Source: Thiobaca trueperi (GTDB lineage Bacteria; Pseudomonadota; Gammaproteobacteria; Chromatiales; Chromatiaceae). From it: 64,000 nucleotides of DNA. Location: assembly GCF_004342175.1 (NCBI RefSeq), contig NZ_SMAO01000002.1, positions 1 through 64,000 of the forward strand, read 5' to 3'. Made by a program: the position numbers and the translations under genes. The notes beneath the pieces were generated by a model, which worked only from the letters and a program-made list of their open reading frames with translations, was not told where the DNA came from and did no database searches. Of the stretch, positions 20,360 to 29,420 are shown one piece after another; position 1 is the first letter of the stretch; each line of letters begins with the position of its first letter.

Positions 20360-21316
20360 ATGCCTATCGAAATCGGTTTTGTGATGGATCCGATCGGCTC
20401 CATCCGCATCAAGAAAGACAGCACCTTCGCCATGATGCTGGCCGCGCAACGGCGTGGCTGGACGCTCTGGTACATGGAGGTGTCCGACCTCTCGCTGCGC
20501 GACGGTCGCGCCTTTGCGCGGATGCGCCAGATCGCGGTGACTGACGATCCCGGCGGCTGGTATCGCTTCGGCGCGGAGACCACCCGTCCGCTCGCCGAAC
20601 TCGCCACGGTCCTGATGCGCAAGGATCCGCCGTTCGATATGGAATATATCTACACCACCTATCTCCTGGAACAGGCCGAGCGCGACGGCTGTTTCGTGGT
20701 CAACCGTCCGCGCAGCCTGCGCGACGCCAACGAAAAGGCGTTCACGGCGATCTTTCCGTCGTGTACGCCGCCGACACTCATCACCCGCCGCGCCCAGGAC
20801 ATCCGCGCCTTTCACGCCGAGCACGCCGACATCATCCTCAAGCCGCTCGACGGCATGGGCGGGGCATCGGTGTTTCGGGTGTGCGCGGACGACCCCAATC
20901 TGAGCGTCATCATCGAGACCCTGACCGGCCATGGTCAGCGTTTCTGCATGGCGCAGCGTTTCATCCCGGACATCCGCGACGGCGACAAGCGCATCCTGAT
21001 GATTCATGGCGAGCCTGTGCCTTACTGTCTGGCGCGCATTCCTGCGCCGGGCGAGACCCGGGGCAACCTCGCCGCCGGCGCCTCCGCCGAGGCCCGGCCC
21101 CTGACCGCGCGCGACCGCTGGATTGCCGCCCAGGTCGGCCCCGAACTCAGGGCGCGTGGCATCCTCTTCGCCGGGCTCGACGTGATCGGTGATTACCTCA
21201 CCGAGATCAACGTCACCAGCCCCACCTGCATCCGCGAACTGGATGCCGCCTTTGGTCTCGATATTGCGGGCGATCTGATGGACGCCATCGCGGAGACCCT
21301 TGGCGCGCCGGCCTGA
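20360..21316 (+). CDS. gshB: Glutathione synthetase
   Basis: ATP-grasp enzyme joining gamma-glutamylcysteine and glycine. MPIEIGFVMDPIGSIRIKKDSTFAMMLAAQRRG is the family N-terminus. ATP-grasp elements are visible: ILKPLDGMGGASVFRV, AQRFIPDIRDGDKRILMIHGEP, RGNLAAGASAEARPLT and GLDVIGDYLTEINVTSPTCIREL. 318 residues, normal. The gene order pilG-gshB (divergent) then tonB and yqgE is the same as in Pseudomonas. Confidence 0.97.
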   Translation: MPIEIGFVMDPIGSIRIKKDSTFAMMLAAQRRGWTLWYMEVSDLSLRDGRAFARMRQIAVTDDPGGWYRFGAETTRPLAELATVLMRKDPPFDMEYIYTTYLLEQAERDGCFVVNRPRSLRDANEKAFTAIFPSCTPPTLITRRAQDIRAFHAEHADIILKPLDGMGGASVFRVCADDPNLSVIIETLTGHGQRFCMAQRFIPDIRDGDKRILMIHGEPVPYCLARIPAPGETRGNLAAGASAEARPLTARDRWIAAQVGPELRARGILFAGLDVIGDYLTEINVTSPTCIRELDAAFGLDIAGDLMDAIAETLGAPA

Positions 21317-21320
21317 CCAC

Positions 21321-22295
21321 ATGTCCAAGCCATCTGACGAACTGGCGATTCCGCCACGTCTCCTGGCGTCGCCCGGCAGTTGTGCGCCGCCGCTTCTGGC
21401 GCCCGCGTTGGCCGGGGCCGCGCTGCTGCATCTGCTCCTGATTCTCTCCATTTCATCCCTGCCGTCCAAACCGCCGCCCGTTCCGGAAACGGCGCTGGAG
21501 GTGTTGATTCTGAGCGAAAACGGGCAGGCCACCAGGCAGCCGGCGCCGGATGCCGCGCGCTCGCAGCGCAACCGGATCGGTGCCTCGCCGGGCGGTGATG
21601 CGGTCGTGTCCAGTCAGTCGGACCTTGCGCCGCCGACTGAATTGACGCCAGCGGAGCCGGATCCGGTCCCGCCAGACATCCTGCCGGATCCGCAGCCGGC
21701 ACCGCCGCCTGAGCCGCCGGCAAGCCGGATGCCATCTGAAACGCCGTCCGGCCCCCAGACACCAGCCGTGCTGGCCGCGCAGACGCCACCCAAATCCAGG
21801 CCACCGCCGCCGCCCGATCCGCTGGCGCCCCGTGAAATCCCGGTGGATGCGGCGCAGATCCTCGCCAGTCGCGGCCAGGAGATCCATCGTCTGACCACCA
21901 GTCTGGAGGCGCGTGCCACGGCTTACGCCAGTCGTGTGCGGCGCAAATCGGTCAGCGCCAGCACCCGCGAGTTTCGTTATGCGAATTATCTGGGCGCCTG
22001 GGCGCGCAAGGTCGAGCGGATCGGTAATCTCAACTATCCCGCCGCCGCCAGGGAGCAGCATCTCTATGGCAGTCTGATCCTGCATGTGGCGGTGCGCGCG
22101 GATGGCAGCGTGGAAAACATCCGGCTGGTCCGTTCATCCGGCTTCGCGCTGCTGGACGAGGCGGCGATCCAGATCGTCGAGCTGGCGGCGCCTTACTCAC
22201 CCTTTCCACCCGATATCGCCGCCGAGACCGATGTGCTCGACATCATTCGCACCTGGCAGTTCACGCGCGGGGGCGTGCTCGGCTGGGAGCGATAG
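21321..22295 (+). CDS. TonB-family energy transducer
   Basis: Inner-membrane protein with one N-terminal helix (LAGAALLHLLLILSISSLP), a Pro/Glu-rich periplasmic linker (about residues 80-185) and a C-terminal TonB domain (LNYPAAAREQHLYGSLILHVAVRADGSVENIRLVRSSGFALLDEAAIQIV ... TWQFTR). It could energise outer-membrane receptors with ExbB/ExbD encoded elsewhere. No exbBD is adjacent; the gshB-tonB-yqgE order matches the Pseudomonas tonB3 locus, linked there to twitching. ATG 21321 is 4 bases after the gshB stop. 324 residues. Confidence 0.88.
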   Translation: MSKPSDELAIPPRLLASPGSCAPPLLAPALAGAALLHLLLILSISSLPSKPPPVPETALEVLILSENGQATRQPAPDAARSQRNRIGASPGGDAVVSSQSDLAPPTELTPAEPDPVPPDILPDPQPAPPPEPPASRMPSETPSGPQTPAVLAAQTPPKSRPPPPPDPLAPREIPVDAAQILASRGQEIHRLTTSLEARATAYASRVRRKSVSASTREFRYANYLGAWARKVERIGNLNYPAAAREQHLYGSLILHVAVRADGSVENIRLVRSSGFALLDEAAIQIVELAAPYSPFPPDIAAETDVLDIIRTWQFTRGGVLGWER

Positions 22296-22390
22296 CAAAA
22301 CGGCCATCAAGTGCGCGATACTAAACGGCGTCCAGCCGCGTCGAACGGTCGTACTTGCCACTCAGCGTGCCGATCAGGATACTAGCGTCC

Positions 22391-22954
22391 ATGTCTTTCA
22401 GTACCTCACTCACCAATCACTTTCTGATCGCGATGCCGGGTCTCCAGGATCCCAATTTCGCGCGCACGGTCACCTATGTCTGCGAACATACCGACCAGGG
22501 CGCCATGGGCATCGTCATCAATCGCCCGCTGGATGTCACGCTCGGTGAGCTGTTCGCCCAACTGGACATCGTCACCGTGCGTCCCGGTGTGCGCGAGATT
22601 CCGGTCTATCAGGGCGGCCCGGTGCAGACTGACCGTGGCTTCGTGCTCCATACCGCTGGCCCGGCCTTCGACTCCACGCTCAACATCACGCCTGATATCA
22701 GCGTCACCACCTCCCGGGATGTCCTGGAGGCGATCGCCAGCGGCGAGGGGCCGGAACAGACCCTCATCGCGCTCGGCTATGCCGGCTGGGGCGGCGGTCA
22801 GCTTGAGCAGGAGATGAGCGCCAACGCCTGGCTCAACGGCCCGGCGAGCAACGACATCATCTTTCGTCTCGATCCCGCCGCACGCTGGATGGCCGCCGCG
22901 CAGTTGCTGGGGGTGGATCTCAATCTGCTCAGTGGCGAGGCCGGCCACGCTTAA
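22391..22954 (+). CDS. yqgE: YqgE/AlgH family protein (UPF0301)
   Basis: 187-residue cytosolic protein with all family hallmarks: SLTNHFLIAMPGLQDPNFARTVTYVCEHTDQGAMGIVINRPL, VYQGGPVQTDRGFVLH, IALGYAGWGGGQLEQE and NAWL. In Pseudomonas the homologue (AlgH) affects alginate and other regulons; the biochemical role is unclear. ATG 22391 matches the family start. The TAA stop is part of the left end of a dispersed 87-bp repeat, and ruvX follows. Confidence 0.95.
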   Translation: MSFSTSLTNHFLIAMPGLQDPNFARTVTYVCEHTDQGAMGIVINRPLDVTLGELFAQLDIVTVRPGVREIPVYQGGPVQTDRGFVLHTAGPAFDSTLNITPDISVTTSRDVLEAIASGEGPEQTLIALGYAGWGGGQLEQEMSANAWLNGPASNDIIFRLDPAARWMAAAQLLGVDLNLLSGEAGHA

Positions 22955-23037
22955 ACCGCGCCCCGTGCGGTATGCGATGTTGCTGGTTTGGATCGATCTT
23001 GGCCCCATTGACGACCGTCTGAGCCGGCGCGGTTTAA
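22951..23037. repeat. Locus B of the 87-bp repeat family, single unit
   Basis: One complete subtype-1 unit, from TTAAACCGCG to GCGCGGTTTAA, 87 bp. The yqgE stop codon (22952-22954) lies within its left terminus. It is nearly the reverse complement of locus E. AT-rich sequence and an ATCCTGTTAAG word follow on the right, where paired loci have their spacer. Confidence 0.9.
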
Positions 23038-23089
23038 GAATTAAAAACAAAAATTTGCAAAATCCTGTTAAGCCCGTCCGGATGCACGC

Positions 23090-23527
23090 ATGACCACCCT
23101 GCTCGGCTTTGATTTCGGCCCGCGCAAGATCGGCGTGGCGGTGGGCCAGATGGTCACGCGCTCGGCAAACCCGCTGATCACCCTGCGCAGCCGCAATGAG
23201 CAGCCTGACTGGGCGCGGATCGAGACCCTGATCCGTGACTGGAAACCCAGCGCACTGGTCGTGGGGCTCCCGTTCAATATGGACGACACCGAAGTGGACT
23301 GGTCGCCACGGGTTCACCGTTTCGCCCGTCAGCTTCATGGTCGTTACCATCTGCCGGTACACCTGGTTGATGAGCGTCTGACCTCCATTGAGGCCCGTCG
23401 CCAGCTTGCGGCGCGTCCCGGCCACAAGGCACCAACCCTGGAGGCCGTCGATGCGCTCGCGGCCGCACTCATTCTCGAAACCTGGCTCGGCGAGCAACCA
23501 CCTGTGAGTGATCATCCCTGTGACTAA
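23090..23527 (+). CDS. ruvX: Holliday junction resolvase-like RuvX (YqgF)
   Basis: 145-residue RNase H-fold nuclease thought to process the 5' end of pre-16S rRNA and possibly Holliday junctions. Visible motifs: LLGFDFGPRKIGVAVG with the first catalytic Asp, SALVVGLPFNMD, VHLVDERLTSIEA and DALAAALILETWL with the late acidic residue. It follows yqgE after a repeat and overlaps the possible pyrR starts, consistent with a conserved yqgE-ruvX-pyrRBC transcript. Confidence 0.95.
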   Translation: MTTLLGFDFGPRKIGVAVGQMVTRSANPLITLRSRNEQPDWARIETLIRDWKPSALVVGLPFNMDDTEVDWSPRVHRFARQLHGRYHLPVHLVDERLTSIEARRQLAARPGHKAPTLEAVDALAAALILETWLGEQPPVSDHPCD

Positions 23528-24134
23528 TGTCTCTGTGAAGAAGGCGACGATCTGGAAAGACACGCCCGACATCGATGCCGCCATGGTCCGCATGGCCGAT
23601 GAACTGGTCGCCCTGCTGGCCCGGCGCGGCATCGCCGATCCCCTGATGATCGGCATCCATACCGGCGGGGTCTGGATCGCCGAGCGGCTGCATGCACGGC
23701 TGGGGCTTGGCGAACCGCTCGGTTGTCTGGACATTTCCTTCTATCGCGATGATTTCAGCCGCATCGGCATGCACCCCGAGGTCAAGCCCTCCCGGCTGCC
23801 GGTGTCGGTCGATGACCGTCATCTGATTCTGGTCGATGACGTGATGCACAGCGGTCGCACCATCCGCGCCGCACTCAACGTCCTCTTCGATTATGGCCGG
23901 CCCGCCTCGGTCATCCTCGCCACACTTGCCGAGCGCGGCGGTCGCGAACTGCCCATCGCGCCCGATGTGGTGGGGCTGCACGCCCATCTTGAAGGCGATG
24001 AGGAGATCAGGCTGACCGGTCCCGAGCCACTGCGAATGATGCGGGGACAGATCCCCGGAAAACCGGCGCTGAAGGGGGCTGATACCGGCCCCGACCACTC
24101 GTCGAACCTTGATCCAGTACAGGACCACCCATGA
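23508..24134 (+). CDS. pyrR: PyrR bifunctional protein (pyr regulator / uracil phosphoribosyltransferase)
   Basis: Phosphoribosyltransferase-fold protein. The PRPP loop [18 protein letters not shown] is clear, with [16 protein letters not shown] and [11 protein letters not shown] upstream. In Gram-positives PyrR is an RNA-binding attenuator; in gammaproteobacteria its role is less clear. GTG 23508 (overlapping ruvX) or GTG 23520 are candidate starts. The last 35 residues ([19 protein letters not shown]...) extend beyond the usual end. It overlaps pyrB by ATGA. Confidence 0.9.
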   Translation: MIIPVTNVSVKKATIWKDTPDIDAAMVRMADELVALLARRGIADPLMIGIHTGGVWIAERLHARLGLGEPLGCLDISFYRDDFSRIGMHPEVKPSRLPVSVDDRHLILVDDVMHSGRTIRAALNVLFDYGRPASVILATLAERGGRELPIAPDVVGLHAHLEGDEEIRLTGPEPLRMMRGQIPGKPALKGADTGPDHSSNLDPVQDHP

Positions 24135-25126
24135 GTGACCCGAATTCGCAGCTCGACGCACAGGGCAAACTCAAACACTTCCTCACCATTGAAGGTCTGA
24201 ATCGCGGTCTTCTGACCGAGATCCTTGACTATGCTGAGGGTTTTCTTGGCGTGGCCCGGCAGGCGGTGAAAAAAGTCCCGCTGTGCCGGGGCCGGGTGGT
24301 CGCCAATCTCTTCTTCGAGAACAGCACCCGCACCCGCACCACCTTCGAGCTGGCTGCCAAGCGTCTGTCGGCGGATGTGCTCAATCTCAATATCTCCACC
24401 TCGGCCACCGCCAAGGGCGAGACCCTGCTCGACACGCTCCGCAATCTGGAGGCGATGCAGGTCGATATGTTCGTGGTGCGTCACGCCCAAAGCGGTGCGG
24501 CGCATTTCATCGCCGCCCATGCCGCACCACATGTCAGTGTCATCAATGCCGGCGACGGGCGGCATGCGCACCCGACTCAGGCGATGCTCGACATGTTCAC
24601 CATCCGCCGTCACAAGGGCGATTTCAGCCGGCTGCGGGTCGCCATTGTCGGCGACATCCTGCATTCACGGGTGGCGCGCTCGCAGATGCTGGCGCTCAAG
24701 GCGCTCGGTGTCCCCGATGTGCGGGTGATCGCCCCGCGCACCCTGATGCCGGCGCAGGTCGAAGAGGCGTTTGGGGTCAGTGCTTACCATGACCTGCGAG
24801 AGGGCGTGCGCGATGCGGATGTGGTCATCATGCTGCGCATTCAGCACGAGCGCATGAACAGCGCGCTGCTGCCCAGCGAGCATGAATATTTCCAGTTGTT
24901 CGGCCTGACCGAAAAGCGTCTCGCCACCGCCCGGCCGGACGCCATCGTCATGCATCCCGGCCCCATCAACCGGGGGGTGGAGATGGATTCGCAGGTTGCC
25001 GACGGCCCGCGCTCGGTGATCCTCGAACAGGTCAGCAACGGTATCGCGGTGCGCATGGCGGTCATGTCCATGTGTCTCGGCGCCCAGAATCTGCATACTC
25101 AGGGCCAGGGAGAGTTCAATGGCTAA
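24131..25126 (+). CDS. pyrB: Aspartate carbamoyltransferase catalytic subunit
   Basis: Condenses carbamoyl phosphate and aspartate in pyrimidine synthesis. Carbamoyl-phosphate loop [19 protein letters not shown], the [21 protein letters not shown] loop, [21 protein letters not shown] and RIQHERM are all present. 331 residues with the N-terminal extension seen in Pseudomonas-type class A ATCases, which assemble with PyrC'. Starts in ATGA overlap with pyrR and overlaps pyrC' by 8 bases. No pyrI is present. Confidence 0.97.
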   Translation: MSDPNSQLDAQGKLKHFLTIEGLNRGLLTEILDYAEGFLGVARQAVKKVPLCRGRVVANLFFENSTRTRTTFELAAKRLSADVLNLNISTSATAKGETLLDTLRNLEAMQVDMFVVRHAQSGAAHFIAAHAAPHVSVINAGDGRHAHPTQAMLDMFTIRRHKGDFSRLRVAIVGDILHSRVARSQMLALKALGVPDVRVIAPRTLMPAQVEEAFGVSAYHDLREGVRDADVVIMLRIQHERMNSALLPSEHEYFQLFGLTEKRLATARPDAIVMHPGPINRGVEMDSQVADGPRSVILEQVSNGIAVRMAVMSMCLGAQNLHTQGQGEFNG

Positions 25127-26447
25127 GGATTATTCGACCGCATTGGGAATGGCGCACAGCGTCAGCATCCGTCATGGCCGTCTGATCGATCCCGCCAGCG
25201 GGATCGACCGCGAGACGGACATCCATCTTGCTGCCGGACGGGTACTCGCCATTGGCGACGCGCCGGCAGGCTTCGCGCCCGATCAGGTGATCGATGCCCA
25301 AGGTCTGATCGTCTGCCCCGGATTCATCGACCTCTGCGCCCGCCTGCGCGAGCCGGGTCACGAACAGAAGGCGACCATCGCCAGCGAGACCCGCGCCGCT
25401 GCCGCGTCCGGCATCACCACGCTCTGCTGTCCGCCCGACACCCTGCCGGTGATCGACACCCCGGCGGTTGCGCAGCTCGTGCAACAGACCGCCGCGCGTC
25501 TCGGTCATGCCCGCGTGCTGCCGGCGGGGGCCGTCACCCAGGGTCTGGAGGGACGCCGGATCGCCGAGATGGCGGCGCTCAGGCAGGCCGGCTGTCCGGT
25601 GCTGAGTCAGGCCGACCGGCCCATCCGTAACGCCCAGGTCCAGCGGCGCGCGCTGGAATATGCCGCCACCTTCGGGCTCACGGTCTTTCTCCATCCGCAG
25701 GATCCCGATCTGAGCGAAGGCGGCTGCGTCCATGAAGGCCGTGTCAGCGCGCGTCTGGGTCTTCCCGGCATCCCCGAGGCCGCCGAGACCGTCGCCGTTG
25801 CGCGCGATCTGGCGCTGGCCGAACAGACCGGCGCGCGCATCCATTTTCGTGGTCTCTCCACCGCGCGTGGGGTTGCCATGCTGGCCGAGGCGCGTCGTCG
25901 CGGGGTGCCGGCCAGCGGTGATGTCAGCCTGCATCAGCTTTTTCTGACCGAGTCCGATCTGGCCGACTTCGACGCCAACTGCCATCTGATCCCGCCGCTG
26001 CGCACCCGCGCTGACCGCGACGCGCTGCGTCAGGCGCTCGCCAGCGGCGACCTCAGCGCCATCTGCTCCGATCATCAGCCGCACGACGCCGACGCCAAAC
26101 TGGTGCCCTTCACCGAGACCGCACCCGGCATCTCGGCGCTGGACACCCTGCTGCCGCTGGCGCTGCGTCTGGTCGAGGAGGGTGTACTGGATCTGGCTGG
26201 AGCCATTGAACGGCTGACCGTCGGGCCGGCGGCGATCCTCGGTCTCGACCTGGGACGGCTCGCCCCCGGCGATCCTGCCGACCTCTGCATCTTTGATCCC
26301 GAGATGACCTGGGTGGTGACCACCGAGACGCTGGTCAGTCAGGGACATCACACGCCGTTCCTTGGCCAGACCCTGCGCGGGCGGGTCGTCTGGACCCTGC
26401 TGGGCGGGCGGGTGGTGTTCGAGCGCCCCGAAAGCCGGACGCGCTAA
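25119..26447 (+). CDS. pyrC: Dihydroorotase-like PyrC' (probably non-catalytic)
   Basis: 442-residue amidohydrolase-fold protein of the dihydroorotase family. Where active enzymes have the metal-binding His-x-His (FIDLHVHLREPG), this one reads [12 protein letters not shown] (Cys73, Ala74, Arg75). The two zinc ligands are therefore lost while the surroundings are kept. This fits the Pseudomonas PyrC' (PyrX), a structural partner of ATCase. ICSDHQPHD replaces the usual TDHAPH. A separate active dihydroorotase must be encoded elsewhere (inference). Coupled to pyrB by an 8-base overlap. Confidence 0.9.
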   Translation: MAKDYSTALGMAHSVSIRHGRLIDPASGIDRETDIHLAAGRVLAIGDAPAGFAPDQVIDAQGLIVCPGFIDLCARLREPGHEQKATIASETRAAAASGITTLCCPPDTLPVIDTPAVAQLVQQTAARLGHARVLPAGAVTQGLEGRRIAEMAALRQAGCPVLSQADRPIRNAQVQRRALEYAATFGLTVFLHPQDPDLSEGGCVHEGRVSARLGLPGIPEAAETVAVARDLALAEQTGARIHFRGLSTARGVAMLAEARRRGVPASGDVSLHQLFLTESDLADFDANCHLIPPLRTRADRDALRQALASGDLSAICSDHQPHDADAKLVPFTETAPGISALDTLLPLALRLVEEGVLDLAGAIERLTVGPAAILGLDLGRLAPGDPADLCIFDPEMTWVVTTETLVSQGHHTPFLGQTLRGRVVWTLLGGRVVFERPESRTR

Positions 26448-27121
26448 ATCAGGTGCAACCTGCTCTCAAGCGGGGCGGGGTATTTCCATCGGCTATTCGC
26501 CCCGTCATCAAACGCCGTGGACAGGGCGGCAAAGGTTGCGGTAACGATAGGCCCGATCCGGCCCGGCAAGCGTCCACGCTTGCGCTGGATTCTTGGCGGC
26601 GGCGGGGGGTATATTCCGCTCAGGCAGAGATGTTTTATGGCGCAGAGTGTGTGACCGAGAGAGCGGCGAGCCAGGATAGCGGCGGATGCGCTCGATCCGC
26701 CCTCGTTTGCGATGGAAACAGGATGGAGCGCCTGATCCCGCAAACGAGGCTTTTGCTTGATTAAGCGAAATGCCGCCTAAAGCAGAGGTCAGACCAGAAG
26801 ATTGACGTAACGCATTGACAGAAAAGGGAAAGGAACAGCATTCGCCGTGGGCGGGGATTTTTAGGCTTCACTTTTGAGATGTAATCAAGCAGGATTCGGC
26901 GTCAATTTTGAGGTTGAATTGTCGTTGTCCGAACATCGCCATCAGATGAGCAACGTGTGGGAGCCGACGGTTGAAATGACAGGGAAAATATGCTGCTAAA
27001 TCCATCAAGAAGCGATGGATAACTCTTGTTGATCCATCGCTTCTTGATGGATTTAGCACTCCTTGATTTCCTGCGCATTTCCCCCTCGTCTTTTCCCTCA
27101 CCTTCTGTCCGTGGCGCTGTC
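26448..27121. other. Long non-coding gap with hairpins, left flank of the accessory island
   Basis: No convincing gene. From left to right: a CGGGGCG/CGCCCCG stem (about 26471-26504) that may end the pyr transcript; a TATATT -10-like box at about 26610; a hairpin GGCGGAT-gcgctcg-ATCCGCC (26681-26701); an 11-bp stem CCTCGTTTGCG/CGCAAACGAGG (26701-26711 / 26739-26749) followed by CTTTTGCTTG; and a 27-bp-arm palindrome near the right end. The 26615-26760 part could be a small structured RNA; this is only inference. Confidence 0.4.
26994..27058. repeat. Perfect inverted repeat with 27-bp arms
   Basis: Arms 26994-27020 and 27032-27058 are exact reverse complements around an 11-base loop (AACTCTTGTTG). 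Each arm contains its own palindrome ATCCATC...GATGGAT, so two small hairpins or one long hairpin can form. It lies about 65 bp left of the first attC-like site. No matching copy is seen elsewhere in the window. Confidence 0.85.
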
Positions 27122-27212
27122 GTACAACACGTCGCTTAAGCGGACGTGCGTCGAAGTTTGGCGTAGTGATTGAGCGTTGAAGCCGCACGCCGCTTAGCTT
27201 TAGTCGTTATCC
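27122..27212 (+). other. attC-like integron recombination site, upstream
   Basis: Imperfect palindrome with the attC layout: candidate left box GTACAAC (27122-27128) followed by ACGTCGCTTAAGCGGACGTGCG, and on the right CGCACGCCGCTTAGC then GTTATCC (27206-27212), the crossover box. Stem AAGCGG-a-CGTGCG pairs with CGCACG-c-CGCTT. The left simple box matches only partly. It ends 18 bases before the DUF262 gene, as expected for a cassette junction. Confidence 0.6.
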
Positions 27213-27230
27213 ACTAAAATTGGAGATCTT

Positions 27231-28586
27231 ATGAATCCGGAAGATGAAATTGACTCTGATTTCAACTACGAAGAAGAAGCTGTAAGCAGTTATGTTGATT
27301 CGTTAGATGAGGGCGAACTCAATCCAGCAGCATCTCCACAAAAGAAAGTCGTGCTTGACAAAGCAGATAGGAGTCTTTCCGAACTTCATCGGTGGTACAA
27401 GTCGGGTCGAATCATTATTGATCCCGAGTGGCAAAGAAACTATGTCTGGGATTTATCAAGGGCATCAAAACTCATCGAATCATTTTTGCTAGATATTCCA
27501 GTTCCAGTTGTCTATTTAGCCAAGACAGATTCAGGTAAGTATGAGGTGATAGACGGCCTTCAGAGATTAACTTCTGTTTTTAACTTTTTTGATAACAAAT
27601 ACAAGTTGCAAAAACTCGACCTTCTTAGTGAGTACAAGGGGAAATCCTTTCAAGATCTTCCAACGGAAATCCAAAACAAACTGGAAGATTCGATATTGCG
27701 ATCATTTGAGCTTTCAGATAGCCACGGGGATATCCATTTTGTTGTCTTCGAGAGGTTAAATACTGGTGGGATTAAGCTTAATGATATGGAAATCAGAAAC
27801 TGTCTTTACAGAGGATCGTTGAACTCCCTCATTAAAGACTTGGCTAGGAACGAGAGCTTCAAGAAGGCGGTCAGCCAGAGAAATTTTGAGAAACGCATGC
27901 AAGACAGATCGTTGATCCTAAGATTCCTGGCTTTCTATGAGCGAACGCATCTTAAATGCACCCTTGGATTAAAGAGATTTCTGAATGAGTTTCTTGACAC
28001 CTATAAGGATGCCAACGATGAGAAAATTGTCGAGTATCGTAAAGCTTTTGAAAAAGCCATGAAGGCATGCCTGACCGTATTTGGAGAGAGTTCATTCAGG
28101 CTGAAAAGCGATATTGCGAAGCCTGGAAAATTTAGCTCAGGCGAGTGGGCTACAAGACCAAACGCTGCAATTTTCCAAGTTATAGCAACTTCGTTTTCCT
28201 TGTATGATCTTGGGCAAGTTACCCAGAAATCCGATAGCATATATGAGTCATACTTGGATTTGATAAATACTGATCCTATCTGGGTTGATAGAGTTCGGCG
28301 AGCAACAGGCGAATCGACCAGATTAAAGTATGTTTTTGATACATGGCTTAAAAGACTTGAAGAAGTAATGGAAGATAGTGAGCCTCAGGATGTTAAGAGG
28401 GCATTTTCTCGGCAGCTAAAAAAAGAAATGTTTGAAGAAAACCCAACATGCGCGATTTGTGGGAACAAAATATCTCTTATTGATGATGCGGCGATAGATC
28501 ACGACAACAGGTACTGGCTAGGTGGTAAGACTATCCCTGAGAATGCAAATCTTACCCATAGATTATGTAACCTTAAAAAGGGCTAA
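27231..28586 (+). CDS. DUF262-HNH nuclease (GmrS-like), integron cassette gene
   Basis: 451-residue protein. The N-terminal DUF262 (ParB/Srx-like NTPase) region has IIIDPEWQRNYVWD (61-74), the signature VIDGLQRLTS (Asp108-Arg112; Gln of the common DGQQR is Leu here) and FERLNTGG. A C-terminal HNH domain has CAIC (407-410), AIDHD with His424, and THRLCN (443-447). This architecture resembles modification-dependent GmrSD/SspE-type anti-phage nucleases, here in one chain. Base composition is clearly AT-richer than the neighbours, a sign of transfer. Its TAA lies inside the following attC site. Actual target and activity are unknown. Confidence 0.85.
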   Translation: MNPEDEIDSDFNYEEEAVSSYVDSLDEGELNPAASPQKKVVLDKADRSLSELHRWYKSGRIIIDPEWQRNYVWDLSRASKLIESFLLDIPVPVVYLAKTDSGKYEVIDGLQRLTSVFNFFDNKYKLQKLDLLSEYKGKSFQDLPTEIQNKLEDSILRSFELSDSHGDIHFVVFERLNTGGIKLNDMEIRNCLYRGSLNSLIKDLARNESFKKAVSQRNFEKRMQDRSLILRFLAFYERTHLKCTLGLKRFLNEFLDTYKDANDEKIVEYRKAFEKAMKACLTVFGESSFRLKSDIAKPGKFSSGEWATRPNAAIFQVIATSFSLYDLGQVTQKSDSIYESYLDLINTDPIWVDRVRRATGESTRLKYVFDTWLKRLEEVMEDSEPQDVKRAFSRQLKKEMFEENPTCAICGNKISLIDDAAIDHDNRYWLGGKTIPENANLTHRLCNLKKG

Positions 28587-28652
28587 CAAGGCGCTGTACC
28601 GGACGGCAATTCCGCTGCGCTTCATTACCGCCGGTGAGCTTGGTCGTTAGCC
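28581..28652 (+). other. attC site, downstream of the DUF262-HNH gene
   Basis: 72-bp imperfect palindrome with exactly complementary simple sites GGCTAAC (28581-28587) and GTTAGCC (28646-28652). Inner arms ACCGGACGGC and ACCGCCGGT pair with an extrahelical A, the usual attC strand-selection feature. TAACAAGGCGCTG and GAGCTTGGTCGTTAG match the general attC style. No integrase gene is in the window, so this is an isolated cassette or an integrase-less attC cluster. Confidence 0.85.
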
Positions 28653-28687
28653 AGCATGCGCAACGCATCTCGCAGGCCGTTTTCAAC

Positions 28688-29281
28688 ATGAAGTGTCTCG
28701 TTGTAGTCGCCCATCCAATCCCCGAAAGTCTGTGCCATTCCCTGGCGAGATCGGCTATCCAGGCGTTGACCGAAGGCGGCCACGAGGTACAGGTCGAGAA
28801 TCTCTATCAACCCGAGTTTTCGCCTTCGCTCACCATCAGTGAGCGTCAGAGTTATTATCACCCTCCGTTCGATTCCTCAGCCGTTCAGGCCCAGGTCCAG
28901 CGTTTGCTCTCCGCTGAAGCGCTCGTTCTGGTGTTTCCCACTTGGTGGTTTGGTTTTCCTGCAATCATGAAGGGGTGGTTCGACCGCGTCTGGGCGCCTG
29001 GTATTGCCTACGACCACGCCACCGATCTTGGCCCAATCAAGCCAAGACTCCATAACCTGCGCCGAGCGATTGCCATTACGTCGCTTGGGTCGCCGTGGTG
29101 GGTGGATCGTCTGCTGTTGTGGCAGCCTGTGAAACGCGTACTGAAAACAGCACTTCTTGGCACATGTGCGCCTGCATGCCGGTTCGAGATGTTGTCGCTC
29201 TACAAGGCAGAACGCCTTTCTCCCAAAGAGGTTGAGGCATTCTATTCGCGTATCGACAGAAGGCTTGCCAAATGGTCGTAG
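28688..29281 (+). CDS. Flavodoxin-fold NAD(P)H (quinone) oxidoreductase
   Basis: 197-residue protein of the NQO/KefF/MdaB-like family. MKCLVVVAHPIPESLCHSLARSA is the FMN-phosphate loop, and LVLVFPTWWFGFPAIMKGWFDRV the flavin ring loop, followed by ITSLGSPWW. It would reduce quinones or act as a soluble redox partner. ATG 28688 matches the family start. It lies 35 bp beyond the attC site, but no second attC follows it, so it is probably the chromosomal flank rather than a cassette. Confidence 0.85.
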   Translation: MKCLVVVAHPIPESLCHSLARSAIQALTEGGHEVQVENLYQPEFSPSLTISERQSYYHPPFDSSAVQAQVQRLLSAEALVLVFPTWWFGFPAIMKGWFDRVWAPGIAYDHATDLGPIKPRLHNLRRAIAITSLGSPWWVDRLLLWQPVKRVLKTALLGTCAPACRFEMLSLYKAERLSPKEVEAFYSRIDRRLAKWS

Positions 29282-29420
29282 TGATTGATGGGCTTGGGCA
29301 TGGTGTCGGTGAGACGCGCGCGAGTGCGTGGAGCGGATGCAGGCATGATGCCACGGTGACATGGCGACCTGTCACGATCTCTCACGCAAGTGCAGCGTAG
29401 CGACCCGATCAGGTCTTTCA

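Noticed and set aside
26868-27188. Minus-strand open frame with a FNRR stretch, possible transposase end
   Set aside because: It runs through the 27-bp palindrome and the attC-like site, has no start with a ribosome site, and the resemblance to an IS1595-type C-terminus is only a few residues.
28688-29281. Oxidoreductase gene as a second integron cassette
   Set aside because: No attC-like palindrome follows its stop and its base composition is closer to the host.
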